Origin: Putridiphycobacter roseus
Lineage (GTDB): Bacteria; Bacteroidota; Bacteroidia; Flavobacteriales_D; Crocinitomicaceae
Direction of reading: 5' to 3'
DNA length: 64,000 nucleotides
NCBI RefSeq assembly: GCF_003234935.1
Contig: NZ_QKSB01000003.1
Coordinates: 270,369-334,368, forward strand
This document shows positions 1 to 7,320 of the stretch, in pieces. A model generated the notes under the pieces. It made no database searches, was not told where the DNA came from, and saw only the letters and a program-made list of their open reading frames with translations. Within the stretch, counting starts at the first letter, position 1, and the number at the start of each line of letters is the position of its first letter. The position numbers and the translations under genes are program-made.

Positions 1-747
1 TATTGGCACAATTGCTCTCTTACCTTTCAAATTGGCATAACGTGCATCATTTGGATTAACGCAGATAGCTGAATCACCCAAAATTGTCTCGGGACGTGTA
101 GTTGCAATGGTCAACCATTCATCATTCGTTCCTTCAATTTTATAACGAACATGGTATAATTTTGAATTTACTTCTTTGTGAATTACCTCTTCATTCGACA
201 AGGCTGTTTGCGCAGCAGGATCCCAATTGATCATACGAATTCCACGGTAAATTTTTCCTTTATTGTATAAATCGACAAAAGTATCGATTACAGATTCAGA
301 ATATTCTGGATTCATGGTAAACTCAGTACGATCCCAATCGCAAGAGGCACCTAATTTTTTCAATTGTTCCAAGATAATTCCACCGTATTTATCTTTCCAA
401 TCCATGGCGTGACCCAAAAATTCTTCACGAGACAAGTCAGACTTTTTTATACCTTCTTTTCTCAATTTCTGCACTACTTTTGCTTCCGTAGCAATAGAAG
501 CGTGATCGGTACCAGGTACCCAACAAGCATTCTTACCTTCCATTCTTGCTTTTCTCACCAAAACATCTTGGATGGTGTTATTCAACATATGTCCCATGTG
601 TAATACACCGGTAACATTTGGAGGTGGAATCATTACAGTGTAAGGCTCACGATCGTCTGGTTCTGAGTGAAAATATCGTTTTTCTAACCAATGTGCGTAC
701 CATTTTGATTCGGCTTCTTGTGAATTATAGGCTTTTGGAATTTCCAT
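1..747 (-). CDS. valS: Valine--tRNA ligase, N-terminal part (cut by window edge)
   Basis: Class I aminoacyl-tRNA synthetase that charges tRNA-Val with valine in the cytoplasm. The first 249 codons lie in the window; the rest runs off the left edge. The start is ATG (complement of 745-747), followed by [17 protein letters not shown]. The ATP-binding signature [13 protein letters not shown] falls at residues 41-53, with HMGH as the HIGH motif, and [13 protein letters not shown] follows. The N-terminal part of the editing (CP1) region is present (residues about 190-249, with [11 protein letters not shown]). The KMSKS loop is outside the window. A TAAATTTG promoter box lies 30 bp upstream. The identification is secure from these motifs. 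Confidence 0.97.
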   Translation of the reverse strand, partial: MEIPKAYNSQEAESKWYAHWLEKRYFHSEPDDREPYTVMIPPPNVTGVLHMGHMLNNTIQDVLVRKARMEGKNACWVPGTDHASIATEAKVVQKLRKEGIKKSDLSREEFLGHAMDWKDKYGGIILEQLKKLGASCDWDRTEFTMNPEYSESVIDTFVDLYNKGKIYRGIRMINWDPAAQTALSNEEVIHKEVNSKLYHVRYKIEGTNDEWLTIATTRPETILGDSAICVNPNDARYANLKGKRAIVPI

Positions 748-776
748 GTATTTGTTTCTGTCTTAAAAATAGACCA

Positions 777-784
777 CAAATTTA
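777..784 (-). promoter_or_regulatory. Putative -7 promoter box of valS
   Basis: On the minus strand this reads TAAATTTG, an exact match to the Bacteroidota -7 consensus TAnnTTTG, about 30 bp before the valS start. No clear TTG -33 element was found at the usual spacing, so this rests on one box and position only. Confidence 0.4.
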
Positions 785-900
785 ATTAATTTTTTGGAAG
801 AAATTCTAATAATTTAGGACTTAAAAAGTACTGTTGTTGACATTGTGATAATACTGGACAGCCAGCTCAGTTTATTTTTCAAAACATTTACTAAAAGAGT

Positions 901-1593
901 TCAATCAATACTTATATTCAAAAACGACACTTTTTGTTTGTGATATAAGTTTATGTCTTTTGGAAAACTATCAAGCATTACCCAAGGTTGAGCGACAAGG
1001 TTGGCTGCACTTGTTTTAGAATATTCGACACTGAAAGATAAACTTTTGTTAGATGGTACCGAAAATTCAGGACTGAATACTAAGGGTTTAGAATTCGGAG
1101 TGGTATTCATATATTCTACATATGTCGAGTCGTATGTTTTTATTAAGAGCCTAATTCGACTTACCTCGTCATTATTAATTGTTATTCTGGTCTTTACTAG
1201 AGATGCTGGCAATAAATGTACTTTTGGAAGCAACACTTTTCCTAAAGCAAAATTATCCAAGTTATATTCAACTTCACTCCTTAGGTAAAAACTTTTACTC
1301 ACCACTAATCTCCCTTTCGAGAAACCTTTAGAAATTAGAGAGTCTTCTACAAAATGTTTGTAACCTCCTAAACTATCAGTTTCAACGAAACTTGCATACG
1401 GATTTTTCCAGTTATGTTCAAGCAACAATTCTGCTGTGGCATTCTCAAGAGGTAATTTTGATGAATCATTTAATACTTGACCTACAACTTCATAGCAAAT
1501 ATCACTACATACATTTGTTTCAATAAAATTCTTTTTCTTGATGCACCCAAAAGTGAAAAGAAGTAATAAACAAGTTCCAATAACTTTTATCAT
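901..1593 (-). CDS. Predicted lipoprotein of unknown function
   Basis: A 230-residue protein. A type II signal peptide (MIKVIGTCLLLLFTFGC) ends in a lipobox with the acylated cysteine at residue 17. The mature part begins IKKKNFIETNVCSDICYEVVGQVLND; two further cysteines close to the N-terminus (CSDIC) may form a disulfide. The pattern VVGQV..DSSKLPLENATAEL resembles the start of carboxypeptidase-regulatory-like or SusD/TonB-plug-adjacent beta-sandwich domains, but I cannot assign a family. The start was taken at the ATG at 1593 and not at a TTG two codons upstream. A TAAATTTG box lies three bases before this ATG. A short truncated paralogue lies immediately upstream on the same strand. Confidence 0.7.
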   Translation of the reverse strand: MIKVIGTCLLLLFTFGCIKKKNFIETNVCSDICYEVVGQVLNDSSKLPLENATAELLLEHNWKNPYASFVETDSLGGYKHFVEDSLISKGFSKGRLVVSKSFYLRSEVEYNLDNFALGKVLLPKVHLLPASLVKTRITINNDEVSRIRLLIKTYDSTYVEYMNTTPNSKPLVFSPEFSVPSNKSLSFSVEYSKTSAANLVAQPWVMLDSFPKDINLYHKQKVSFLNISID

Positions 1594-1596
1594 ATC

Positions 1597-1604
1597 CAAA
1601 TTTA
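1597..1604 (-). promoter_or_regulatory. Putative -7 promoter box abutting a start codon
   Basis: Reads TAAATTTG on the minus strand, followed by GAT and then the ATG of the lipoprotein gene. If it is used, transcription would begin at or next to the A of the start codon, giving a leaderless mRNA. The short paralogue upstream has the same arrangement. Confidence 0.4.
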
Positions 1605-1635
1605 CTAAAAATCACACTTAAAGTATCTAATAATG

Positions 1636-1782
1636 CTATAAAATCAAATAAGAATCATCCAATACTCTACCCGCAATTATGTAACACCCAGCCTTGCAAT
1701 CATCCTGTTCGATATAGTGATTTTTCACACAGCCCCCAAGAAAGAAGCAACCTATGATAAATAATGTTACAAATTTTAACAT
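1636..1782 (-). CDS. Short lipoprotein, truncated paralogue of its downstream neighbour
   Basis: A 48-codon reading frame, MLKFVTLFIIGCFFLGGC then VKNHYIEQDDCKAGCYIIAG, ending at TAG. It has a lipobox (FLGGC, Cys18). The mature part matches the next gene downstream position by position: CIKKKNFIETNVCSDICYEVVGQVLNDS against CVKNHYIEQDDCKAGCYIIAGRVLDDS, including both cysteines after the lipobox. It then stops where the neighbour continues for about 190 residues. Translating past the stop in this frame gives no further similarity, so it looks like the remnant of a tandem duplication and not a simple point nonsense mutation. It has its own TACTTTTG box. It may be a decayed copy or a functional small lipoprotein. 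Confidence 0.55.
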   Translation of the reverse strand: MLKFVTLFIIGCFFLGGCVKNHYIEQDDCKAGCYIIAGRVLDDSYLIL

Positions 1783-1785
1783 ATT

Positions 1786-1793
1786 CAAAAGTA
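1786..1793 (-). promoter_or_regulatory. Putative -7 promoter box abutting the short lipoprotein
   Basis: Reads TACTTTTG on the minus strand, then AAT, then ATG. It matches TAnnTTTG, with the same 3-base gap to the start codon as the downstream paralogue, so the promoter appears to have been duplicated together with the gene. Confidence 0.4.
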
Positions 1794-1842
1794 AGTAATT
1801 TATAACACAATGTATTAACGCAATGTTAACTTTTTAAACGCT

Positions 1843-2130
1843 TTACATCTCCTCCACAGTCCAAGCCCCTGCTTTATCCGCAAACCAATTTTTTACCGTT
1901 GGCCAAATTTGACCAAATGTTTCGGTATGTCGATAATTATTTAAATCAACTTCCGAATCCCATTGGCTATAAGTGAAAAACACCCCCGTTTCCCCTTTTT
2001 CTTTTAACAACTTTACGCCACGACAACCAGGTTGACCAGCAACTTTACTTTTAATGGTTAAGAAATAAGCTTCAAACGCTGCAGCATGTTCTGGCTTAAA
2101 GGACATTTTTACGATACGAGTAATGGACAT
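1843..2130 (-). CDS. Antibiotic biosynthesis monooxygenase (ABM) domain protein
   Basis: A 95-residue single-domain protein of the dimeric alpha-beta barrel ABM family. It begins ITRIVKMSFKPEHAAAFEAYF and contains the family-typical PGCRGVKLL and FFTYSQWDSEVDLNNYRHTETF segments, ending WFADKAGAWTVEEM. Members range from quinol monooxygenases (YgiN type) and heme-degrading enzymes to proteins of unknown role; the sequence alone does not tell which. No signal peptide is present, so it is cytoplasmic. It is a single gene with a TAACTTTG box 16 bp upstream. Confidence 0.85.
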   Translation of the reverse strand: MSITRIVKMSFKPEHAAAFEAYFLTIKSKVAGQPGCRGVKLLKEKGETGVFFTYSQWDSEVDLNNYRHTETFGQIWPTVKNWFADKAGAWTVEEM

Positions 2131-2146
2131 ATTTTTGATTTTTCAA

Positions 2147-2154
2147 CAAAGTTA
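2147..2154 (-). promoter_or_regulatory. Putative -7 promoter box of the ABM gene
   Basis: Reads TAACTTTG on the minus strand, an exact TAnnTTTG match, 16 bp before the start codon. No -33 TTG was found at normal spacing. Confidence 0.35.
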
Positions 2155-2302
2155 AATAAAAGTAGCAAGAGAAATGCAGTAATATGCAAGTAGGAAGTTA
2201 AACGTTATGCCATTTTAATAAAGGCGTAATTGGATGTGCCCCTACTTTATCTCAAATCCATCTACAAAATACACAATCACTAAATTTTGTTATTTTTACG
2301 GC

Positions 2303-2986
2303 ATGGATAAAACCAAATACCTTCTTGAACAATTTTACAAGCACATTTCTGACAATAAAAAAGAAAAATTTGCAACGAATATTGAACATAGAACCAGACA
2401 CGTTACAGTTGTACTAGAAAACCTTTTCCAGCCCCATAATGCCAGCGCGGTATTACGTTCTTGCGATTGTTTTGGGATTCAAGATGCCCACATTATTGAG
2501 AATTACAATAAGTATGAAGTAAATCCTGACATTGATATGGGAGCTTCGAAATGGTTAAACACCTATAAATATAAAAATTCTGAGCACAATACTTTAGAAG
2601 CTATTCAGCATTTAAAGGCAAAAGGTTATAAAATTGTTGCCACCACGCCACATACCAACGATTGCATGATTGACGAACTACCCATTGACGCACCCGTTGC
2701 TTTAATGTTTGGGACTGAATTAGGTGGATTAACTGATATCGCTTTAGAACATGCAGATGCATTCGTCAAATTACCAATGTATGGCTTTACAGAAAGTTAC
2801 AACATCTCAGTTTCTGTTGCGCTGGCCTTATTTAGCGTTACAGAGCGTATGCGAAAATCAGCGGATATTAATTGGCAGCTATCTGAAACGGAGAAAAACG
2901 AAATTTTACTTAGCTGGACAAAAAAAGTAGTTAAACATGCCAAAAAGGTAGAAGACATTTACTTAAGTAAACTAGAGGAAGAATAA
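2303..2986 (+). CDS. TrmH-family (SpoU) tRNA/rRNA 2'-O-methyltransferase
   Basis: A 227-residue SPOUT-class enzyme that transfers a methyl group from S-adenosylmethionine to a ribose 2'-OH. The three SpoU motifs are visible: motif 1 NASAVLRSCDCFG (residues about 46-58, with the catalytic Arg52), motif 2 LMFGTELGGLT, and motif 3 YGFTESYNISVSVALALF. These are the knot-forming elements that bind the cofactor. The length and C-terminal helical tail fit TrmH (tRNA Gm18 methyltransferase). The start was placed at ATG 2303; the frame is open upstream to 2234, but those residues are not typical of the family. The substrate is inferred and not proven. Confidence 0.88.
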   Translation: MDKTKYLLEQFYKHISDNKKEKFATNIEHRTRHVTVVLENLFQPHNASAVLRSCDCFGIQDAHIIENYNKYEVNPDIDMGASKWLNTYKYKNSEHNTLEAIQHLKAKGYKIVATTPHTNDCMIDELPIDAPVALMFGTELGGLTDIALEHADAFVKLPMYGFTESYNISVSVALALFSVTERMRKSADINWQLSETEKNEILLSWTKKVVKHAKKVEDIYLSKLEEE

Positions 2987-3054
2987 AAATATCGTAATAC
3001 ATAATGATTCTACGCAAATTATTAGTTATATTTAAGATATAACAAGAAATCCCC

Positions 3055-3534
3055 ATGGTAAAAAAAATAACTCGGAAAAAGAGTGAAAATGAACACAAAG
3101 TAGTAACTGTTAATGCTTATGAAAATGATTATTTTTATTTTTTAAGACAGGAACACCTAAGGACCTATGAAGTAAAATATAAACCTTCAGCATATGACAT
3201 TTATAACACAGCCGAAAATCAAGAGATTACCGATTTAATTATATTTTATATTAAAGAACAAATCAAAGCAGGGTATCGTTACAAGTCGATTATTATCAAC
3301 ACCATAGAAGGCGGCACTACCATTGCCCAAAAATCACAAGAGTATATCCATAAAGTACTCTATCCTTTTCTACTCGCTCAAAACATTCAGAATAAATTAT
3401 ATTGTTTAGGTGAAGAAGTTATTTCTAAACTATCCATAACCTTAACAGCTGAAACTGCTGACAGTAAAAAGTTTAATAATCAATTTTTTGCTACACATGA
3501 TGCCTGTGTTCACTACATTAAAAACAACTTATAA
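3055..3534 (+). CDS. Hypothetical protein, tandem paralogue A
   Basis: A 159-residue cytoplasmic protein that I do not recognise. It has a basic N-terminus (VKKITRKKSENEHK), then FLRQEHLRTYEVKYKPS, KEQIKAGYRYKSIIINTIEGGTT, SQEYIHKVLYPFLLAQNIQNKLYC, and a C-terminal FFATHDACVHYIKN. The gene downstream (3695-4180) shares this order of segments and most of the aromatic and glycine positions. The alternation of strand- and helix-like segments around a central hydrophobic strand (SIIINTIEGG) recalls the STAS/SpoIIAA-like fold, but this is only an inference from pattern. No signal peptide or membrane segment is present. Confidence 0.6.
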   Translation: MVKKITRKKSENEHKVVTVNAYENDYFYFLRQEHLRTYEVKYKPSAYDIYNTAENQEITDLIIFYIKEQIKAGYRYKSIIINTIEGGTTIAQKSQEYIHKVLYPFLLAQNIQNKLYCLGEEVISKLSITLTAETADSKKFNNQFFATHDACVHYIKNNL

Positions 3535-3564
3535 CTTCTAGGTAAATACCCCAGTTAATAACAC

Positions 3565-3572
3565 TATATTTG
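3565..3572 (+). promoter_or_regulatory. Putative -7 promoter box upstream of paralogue B
   Basis: TATATTTG matches TAnnTTTG. It would give a leader of about 115 bases before the gene at 3695. No matching -33 element was seen. Confidence 0.3.
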
Positions 3573-3694
3573 CGGCCTAATTCTATTTAAGGTCCTGCAT
3601 TTTAATATCCAATTTACACCAAGAACTACTTTTAGGTATAATGCTGTTTACTTAAATATACATCCATATAAAGTTATTTATTAAAACAATACCT

Positions 3695-4180
3695 ATGTTA
3701 GAAGATACCAATCAAGAAGTTCAAGCTGCTTTAAAAGAAAATATTGTAGAGGTATTTGAAGACAAATACATGAGCATATTTCGTTTAGAGAGTTTGGCTG
3801 CATTCGAAATTAAATACAGTAAGGAAATCTACAATTCATTTAATTTTCAAGATGCTATAGAAGTGATGGATCAAACTATTGTAGAAATTAAAAAGCAATT
3901 ACAAGCGGGATTTAAGTATGACACTATTCTTTTCAACCTTTTAGATGGTGGCCCAATAGCGACTCCCCAAGTTCAAGAATTTGTTGCTACAGTATTTTAT
4001 CCTTTTTTCAGCAAAAAAGGTATCCAAAACAAAATCTATTGTTCGCCAGAAACCATTATACCAATACTCATGAAGTCCACAAACGATAATACAGCATTAA
4101 ACCAAGAAAATAACCATCCTTTTTTCACCAATAGGGAGGATTCCATTTGTCATATAAAAAATACATCCATTATCGACTGA
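3695..4180 (+). CDS. Hypothetical protein, tandem paralogue B
   Basis: A 161-residue cytoplasmic protein of the same unknown family as its upstream neighbour. Corresponding segments are MSIFRLESLAAFEIKYS, IKKQLQAGFKYDTILFNLLDGG, VQEFVATVFYPFFSKKGIQNKIYC and HPFFTNREDSICHIKN. The N-terminus is acidic (EDTNQEVQAALKENIVEVFEDK), unlike the basic N-terminus of paralogue A, so the pair may differ in partner or ligand. It is separated from A by 160 bp with its own possible promoter, so the two need not be co-transcribed. A strong inverted repeat starts 25 bp after the stop codon. Confidence 0.6.
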   Translation: MLEDTNQEVQAALKENIVEVFEDKYMSIFRLESLAAFEIKYSKEIYNSFNFQDAIEVMDQTIVEIKKQLQAGFKYDTILFNLLDGGPIATPQVQEFVATVFYPFFSKKGIQNKIYCSPETIIPILMKSTNDNTALNQENNHPFFTNREDSICHIKNTSIID

Positions 4181-4204
4181 TTTCAAATAGCATTGGCAAA
4201 ACGG

Positions 4205-4256
4205 ATGGTAAAGTCTATTAGAAATTCTTATCATCATTCTAATAGATACTTTCCAT
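4205..4256. repeat. Long imperfect inverted repeat (hairpin)
   Basis: Arms ATGG-t-AAAG-TCTATTAGAA and TTCTAATAGA-ta-CTTT-CCAT pair over 18 bases with small bulges around a 13-base loop (4224-4236). The inner ten base pairs are perfect. It lies 25 bp past the stop of the gene ending at 4180. No run of T follows on the plus strand, so it is not a canonical intrinsic terminator; it may stabilise the mRNA 3' end or bind a protein. Confidence 0.6.
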
Positions 4257-4398
4257 AATACATACCATCACTTAATCAAAAATATTTCAGAATTAAATAC
4301 TCTCTAGTAAATTTACCCAGTAGATTTATTGGTTTTCTCTTTCAAATAAACTCGGTTATTTTGACTTGAATTTTTATAATTTAATCCTACATTTGGAC

Positions 4399-4629
4399 AT
4401 GCAAAGTCAAGTTGACAATAGAAAAGAATTAGTAGAAGCCATTAATTATAAAATGCCTTTTGGAAAATACGCTGGACAAGCTTTATTGACTATTCCTGAA
4501 CCTTATTTTGTTTGGTTTTCTAATAAAGGATTTCCGGATAATAAACTGGGAAAATACATGCGCTTGATGCATGAAATAAAAATAAATGGATTGGAAAAAG
4601 ATTTATATATCTTTTTAAAGCGAGACTGA
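4399..4629 (+). CDS. DUF3820 family protein
   Basis: A 76-residue cytoplasmic protein. The segment MPFGKYAGQALLTIPEPYFVWFSNKGFPDNKLG is the hallmark of DUF3820 (annotated in some databases as putative quorum-sensing-regulated virulence factor), followed by the typical MHEIKINGLEKDL. The short MPFGKY..G..L..IP..Y..WF motif is shared with a region found beside exonucleases and helicases, but the biochemical function is unknown. The start at ATG 4399 gives a family-typical length; a TTG at 4366 would add eleven residues with no family similarity. It is a single gene. Confidence 0.8.
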   Translation: MQSQVDNRKELVEAINYKMPFGKYAGQALLTIPEPYFVWFSNKGFPDNKLGKYMRLMHEIKINGLEKDLYIFLKRD

Positions 4630-4742
4630 CCATACTTTTAAGCTTATTTCATCTTTTAAAATAAGCGGAATGGGCAAAAATGGTTTTTAAATCAGACCAC
4701 TACCCTTATATTATTTTTCTACAGGAACAAGCTAACATGCCA

Positions 4743-5231
4743 TTAAAATGAAACACCCAGTCCAGTATATATCGCTTCTGGCCAAGCCGCTCCCATTCTA
4801 AAAATAAAATTCCCACCTGGTTTTTGGACACGCCATCCTAAGGCTGCTGACCATGGTGCAAAATCCCCTTTTAAATCACCCGAAATAAAAAAATTAGGTC
4901 CTGTGCTTATTTCAAGGTGATGTATTTTTGCGCCAGTAAATATGCCATATTGTGCTAGCATATACATTCCTCCACCTCCCCAATGTGCTTCTGCTCCATA
5001 ACCAAATTTTACAAAACTGCTGATGTTTTTTTGCCATTTATTTTGTTGGAGTAACCTTTCATAATATCCTGTCGCGGTAAAATACAAACCACCGATACCA
5101 ATATTCGTAGATAGTGCATTTTTATTAAAACCTACATATTCCGACTCCCGTTCTTGTGACTCTCCTACTTTTGAAAAGGACAAGAAGCAAAGCAGAAATA
5201 ACGCAGAAGGTATAGAACAATATGATTTCAT
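4743..5231 (-). CDS. Secreted or outer-membrane beta-rich hypothetical protein
   Basis: A 162-residue protein with an N-terminal signal sequence (MKSYCSIPSALFLLCFLSFSKVGESQ). The mature part alternates short glycine- and aromatic-rich strands (NIGIGGLYFTATGYYERLL, FVKFGYGAEAHWGGGGMYMLAQYGIFTGAKIH) and ends in phenylalanine, as small outer-membrane beta-barrels do. No family was recognised. It follows the gene at 5239-5736 with only 7 bp between, so the two are probably co-transcribed. The role is unknown. Confidence 0.6.
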   Translation of the reverse strand: MKSYCSIPSALFLLCFLSFSKVGESQERESEYVGFNKNALSTNIGIGGLYFTATGYYERLLQQNKWQKNISSFVKFGYGAEAHWGGGGMYMLAQYGIFTGAKIHHLEISTGPNFFISGDLKGDFAPWSAALGWRVQKPGGNFIFRMGAAWPEAIYTGLGVSF

Positions 5232-5238
5232 TTATAGT

Positions 5239-5736
5239 TTAATGAATTTTTTCTTTTACTTTAAAAATAAAATCTTTTAAATTTTTCATCTCCTCGGTGG
5301 CTAGTTTTTTTCCGGATTGTGCGATCATAAAAAAAGCAATACTCAATAAAGCTGCTATAGCCGCGAGATATAATCCCCACATGGTCTCTGCTCCAATATA
5401 CCATTGACTACTACCAATCATCAGACCGATAAAAGTACTGAAAATGGTAATAAAGTAACCAAACATAAACATGGTCCATACCGTTGGAGTTGGTGCTAAC
5501 AAACAACGCATTTGAGTTTGCTTATCTTCCATTTTTTCAAATGAAATATCCAAAACAGGTGACCAAAAATGTTTTTTTTCTGGGTGAATCCAAATGGTAA
5601 AATGACCATGCCTAACTTTCCCCTGAAATTCTTCAGGATTATCATGGCGTAAAGCCTCTTTAATCTGCTGAATTATTTCCTGCTCTTCACTTTTAAAAAA
5701 AAGTTGAAACCTTGGTCTAAATTTTAAATCTGACAT
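5239..5736 (-). CDS. Small inner-membrane protein with two transmembrane helices
   Basis: A 165-residue protein. Residues 1-80 are soluble, with the charged stretch FFKSEEQEIIQQIKEALRHDN and a strand-rich segment (GHFTIWIHPEKKHFWSPVLDISFE). Two transmembrane helices follow at about 86-108 and 119-138, then a lysine-rich tail (EEMKNLKDFIFKVKEKIH). The soluble-domain pattern with IWIHPEKKHFWSP is seen in small uncharacterised Bacteroidota membrane proteins; I know of no function. It is first in a two-gene unit with the beta-rich protein downstream. Confidence 0.6.
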   Translation of the reverse strand: MSDLKFRPRFQLFFKSEEQEIIQQIKEALRHDNPEEFQGKVRHGHFTIWIHPEKKHFWSPVLDISFEKMEDKQTQMRCLLAPTPTVWTMFMFGYFITIFSTFIGLMIGSSQWYIGAETMWGLYLAAIAALLSIAFFMIAQSGKKLATEEMKNLKDFIFKVKEKIH

Positions 5737-6099
5737 AGTATAATTTCTCTAACGTTTATCTTTATTTGACTTGCTATAAATGTAATTTCAGACAGTTGTC
5801 TCTTTTTGTCACAGGACAATTTAATCAATAAAATTTAGCAATTACTTTAAGCGCATAATAAAATAAATATATAATCCATCCTTTGTTGCAAATAGAAGCT
5901 GTTTTTAAAACTTAAACCATTGTATAGCATCTGTTTTTCACCAATAGTAATGTATTCATTAAGTGATACAAAAATTCCATTTTCATATAAATTATACAAT
6001 CGTATTATCAAAAAAAAACCTGCACATCAAGTACAGGTTTTACTATTTTTTATTAAAAAGCCATGTCAAAGACCAGGCTATTTACTAGTCAAATAACCA
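5737..6099. other. Intergenic region, 363 bp
   Basis: It lies between two minus-strand units. Apart from the terminator at 6015-6041 I see no gene, tRNA or repeat in it. Short frames here are under 30 codons and show no family similarity. The part near 5740-5830 should hold the promoter of the two-gene unit starting at 5736, but no exact TAnnTTTG box was found. Confidence 0.6.
6015..6041 (-). terminator. Intrinsic terminator of the amidase-to-CCG operon
   Basis: AAAACCTG and CAGGTTTT form an 8-bp stem, extended by AC/GT across one mismatch. On the minus strand the hairpin is followed by a U-tract (the run of A at 6010-6018). It lies about 60 bp downstream of the stop codon at 6100. Confidence 0.8.
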
Positions 6100-6888
6100 T
6101 TAAAGGTCTGCAGCATTTGCAATCATCTCTGCAATATCCATTACTTCTACTTCCTCTTCTTTATTAAAGCTTTTCACACCATCAGTCATCATGGTATTAC
6201 AGAAAGGACATCCTGTTGCGATAATATTTGGATTAGTCGCTAAAGCGTCACCAGTTCGTTCAACATTAATTTCTTTGTTTCCTTTTTCAGCTTCTTTGAA
6301 CATTTGTGCACCACCTGCCCCGCAGCATAAACCTTTTGACTTGCAACGTTTCATTTCTACCAACTCCGCATCTAGTTTTTCTAAAACCATTCTAGGTGCT
6401 TCATATTCACCATTCCCTCTACCTAAATAACAAGGATCGTGAAATGTAATTTTCTTACCTTTAAAAGAGCCACCTTCTACTTTTAAAATACCATCATTAA
6501 ACAATTGTTCTAGCAATTGCGTATGGTGAACCACTTCATAGTTACCACCTAAATCCGGGTATTCATTTTTCAAGGTATTAAAGCAATGTGGACAAGCGGT
6601 TACAATTTTATTAATTTCATAACCATCCAACACTTGGATGTTCATCATGGCTTGCATTTGAAACAAGAATTCATTTCCTGCTCTTCTTGCAGGATCGCCA
6701 GTACAAGACTCTTCAGTTCCTAACACTGCAAATTTCACATTACAGTGGTTGAGTAATTTTACAAATGCTTTGGTTATTTTTTTCGCTCTGTCGTCAAAAC
6801 TACCAGCACAACCCACCCAAAATAATACATCAGGTTTTTCACCGGCAGCCATCATTTCTGCCATTGTAGGTACTTTAATATTACTCAT
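6100..6888 (-). CDS. (Fe-S)-binding protein with two CCG cysteine-rich domains (HdrB/GlpC-like)
   Basis: A 262-residue soluble protein of the cysteine-rich-domain family (HdrB, GlpC, LutA and SdhE-like subunits) that binds iron-sulfur clusters and passes electrons to a membrane partner. The second CCG module is complete: Cys153, Cys188-Cys189-Gly, and Cys227xxCys230. The first has Cys27, Ser61-Cys62 where a Cys pair is usual, and Cys99xxCys102. The partner is evidently the membrane ferredoxin-type protein encoded two genes upstream (7310-8641); such pairs form Hdr-like quinone-linked oxidoreductases. The electron donor cannot be read from the sequence. It is last in a five-gene operon with a terminator just downstream. 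Confidence 0.85.
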   Translation of the reverse strand: MSNIKVPTMAEMMAAGEKPDVLFWVGCAGSFDDRAKKITKAFVKLLNHCNVKFAVLGTEESCTGDPARRAGNEFLFQMQAMMNIQVLDGYEINKIVTACPHCFNTLKNEYPDLGGNYEVVHHTQLLEQLFNDGILKVEGGSFKGKKITFHDPCYLGRGNGEYEAPRMVLEKLDAELVEMKRCKSKGLCCGAGGAQMFKEAEKGNKEINVERTGDALATNPNIIATGCPFCNTMMTDGVKSFNKEEEVEVMDIAEMIANAADL

Positions 6889-6894
6889 CTTTAA

Positions 6895-7320
6895 TTATTT
6901 TTTAAATGTTTGAATGGTTGCATTCGTATCTATCAAATCTGTAAATTTTCCTTCGTATCTGGTGGCACGCACAATGTGGTTGTCTACCCAATGATAATTA
7001 CCACCTCTAGGCTTACCCATTAGCATACCATGGTATTTAAAGCCATGCTTTTTTAACCAAGTTTCCGTCACCTCTCTATGCGCTTCCACTCTAGAAGTGA
7101 AGAAAGTAATGATATGGCCTTGGTCGTACCATTTATTTAAAGTTTCTAAAGCATCCGGATAAACTTTTGCAGTAACCATTCTTTCTGGTGCTTCATTTGG
7201 AATATCATCACAAATAGTCCCATCAATATCAATTAAATAATTTTTGACATCTGAAGGTAAAATGGGTGAAACTGTTTCCCCATCAATCTTTAGTTCTCTT
7301 AATTTTTTATTAGGCTTCAT
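6895..7320 (-). CDS. HAD-superfamily phosphatase-like protein
   Basis: A 141-residue protein with HAD motif I DIDGT (Asp31, Asp33) and motif II in FFTSRVEAHREVTETWLKKHG, followed by PRGGNYHWVDNH in the motif III/IV region. It resembles the short HAD proteins often labelled phosphoheptose isomerase or LNS2-like in Bacteroidota genomes; the isomerase name is probably wrong because the catalytic fold here is HAD. It sits between the two halves of an electron-transfer complex, overlapping the upstream membrane Fe-S gene by 11 bp and 6 bp from the CCG gene, so it is translationally linked to both. The substrate is unknown. Confidence 0.78.
   Translation of the reverse strand: MKPNKKLRELKIDGETVSPILPSDVKNYLIDIDGTICDDIPNEAPERMVTAKVYPDALETLNKWYDQGHIITFFTSRVEAHREVTETWLKKHGFKYHGMLMGKPRGGNYHWVDNHIVRATRYEGKFTDLIDTNATIQTFKK

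Noticed and set aside
364..603. A 79-codon open frame on the plus strand
   Set aside because: It is antisense to valS and has no signal peptide, motif or start context; a shadow of the valS frame.
4205..4256. Hairpin as a standard terminator
   Set aside because: No U-tract follows on either strand, so it is listed as an inverted repeat only.
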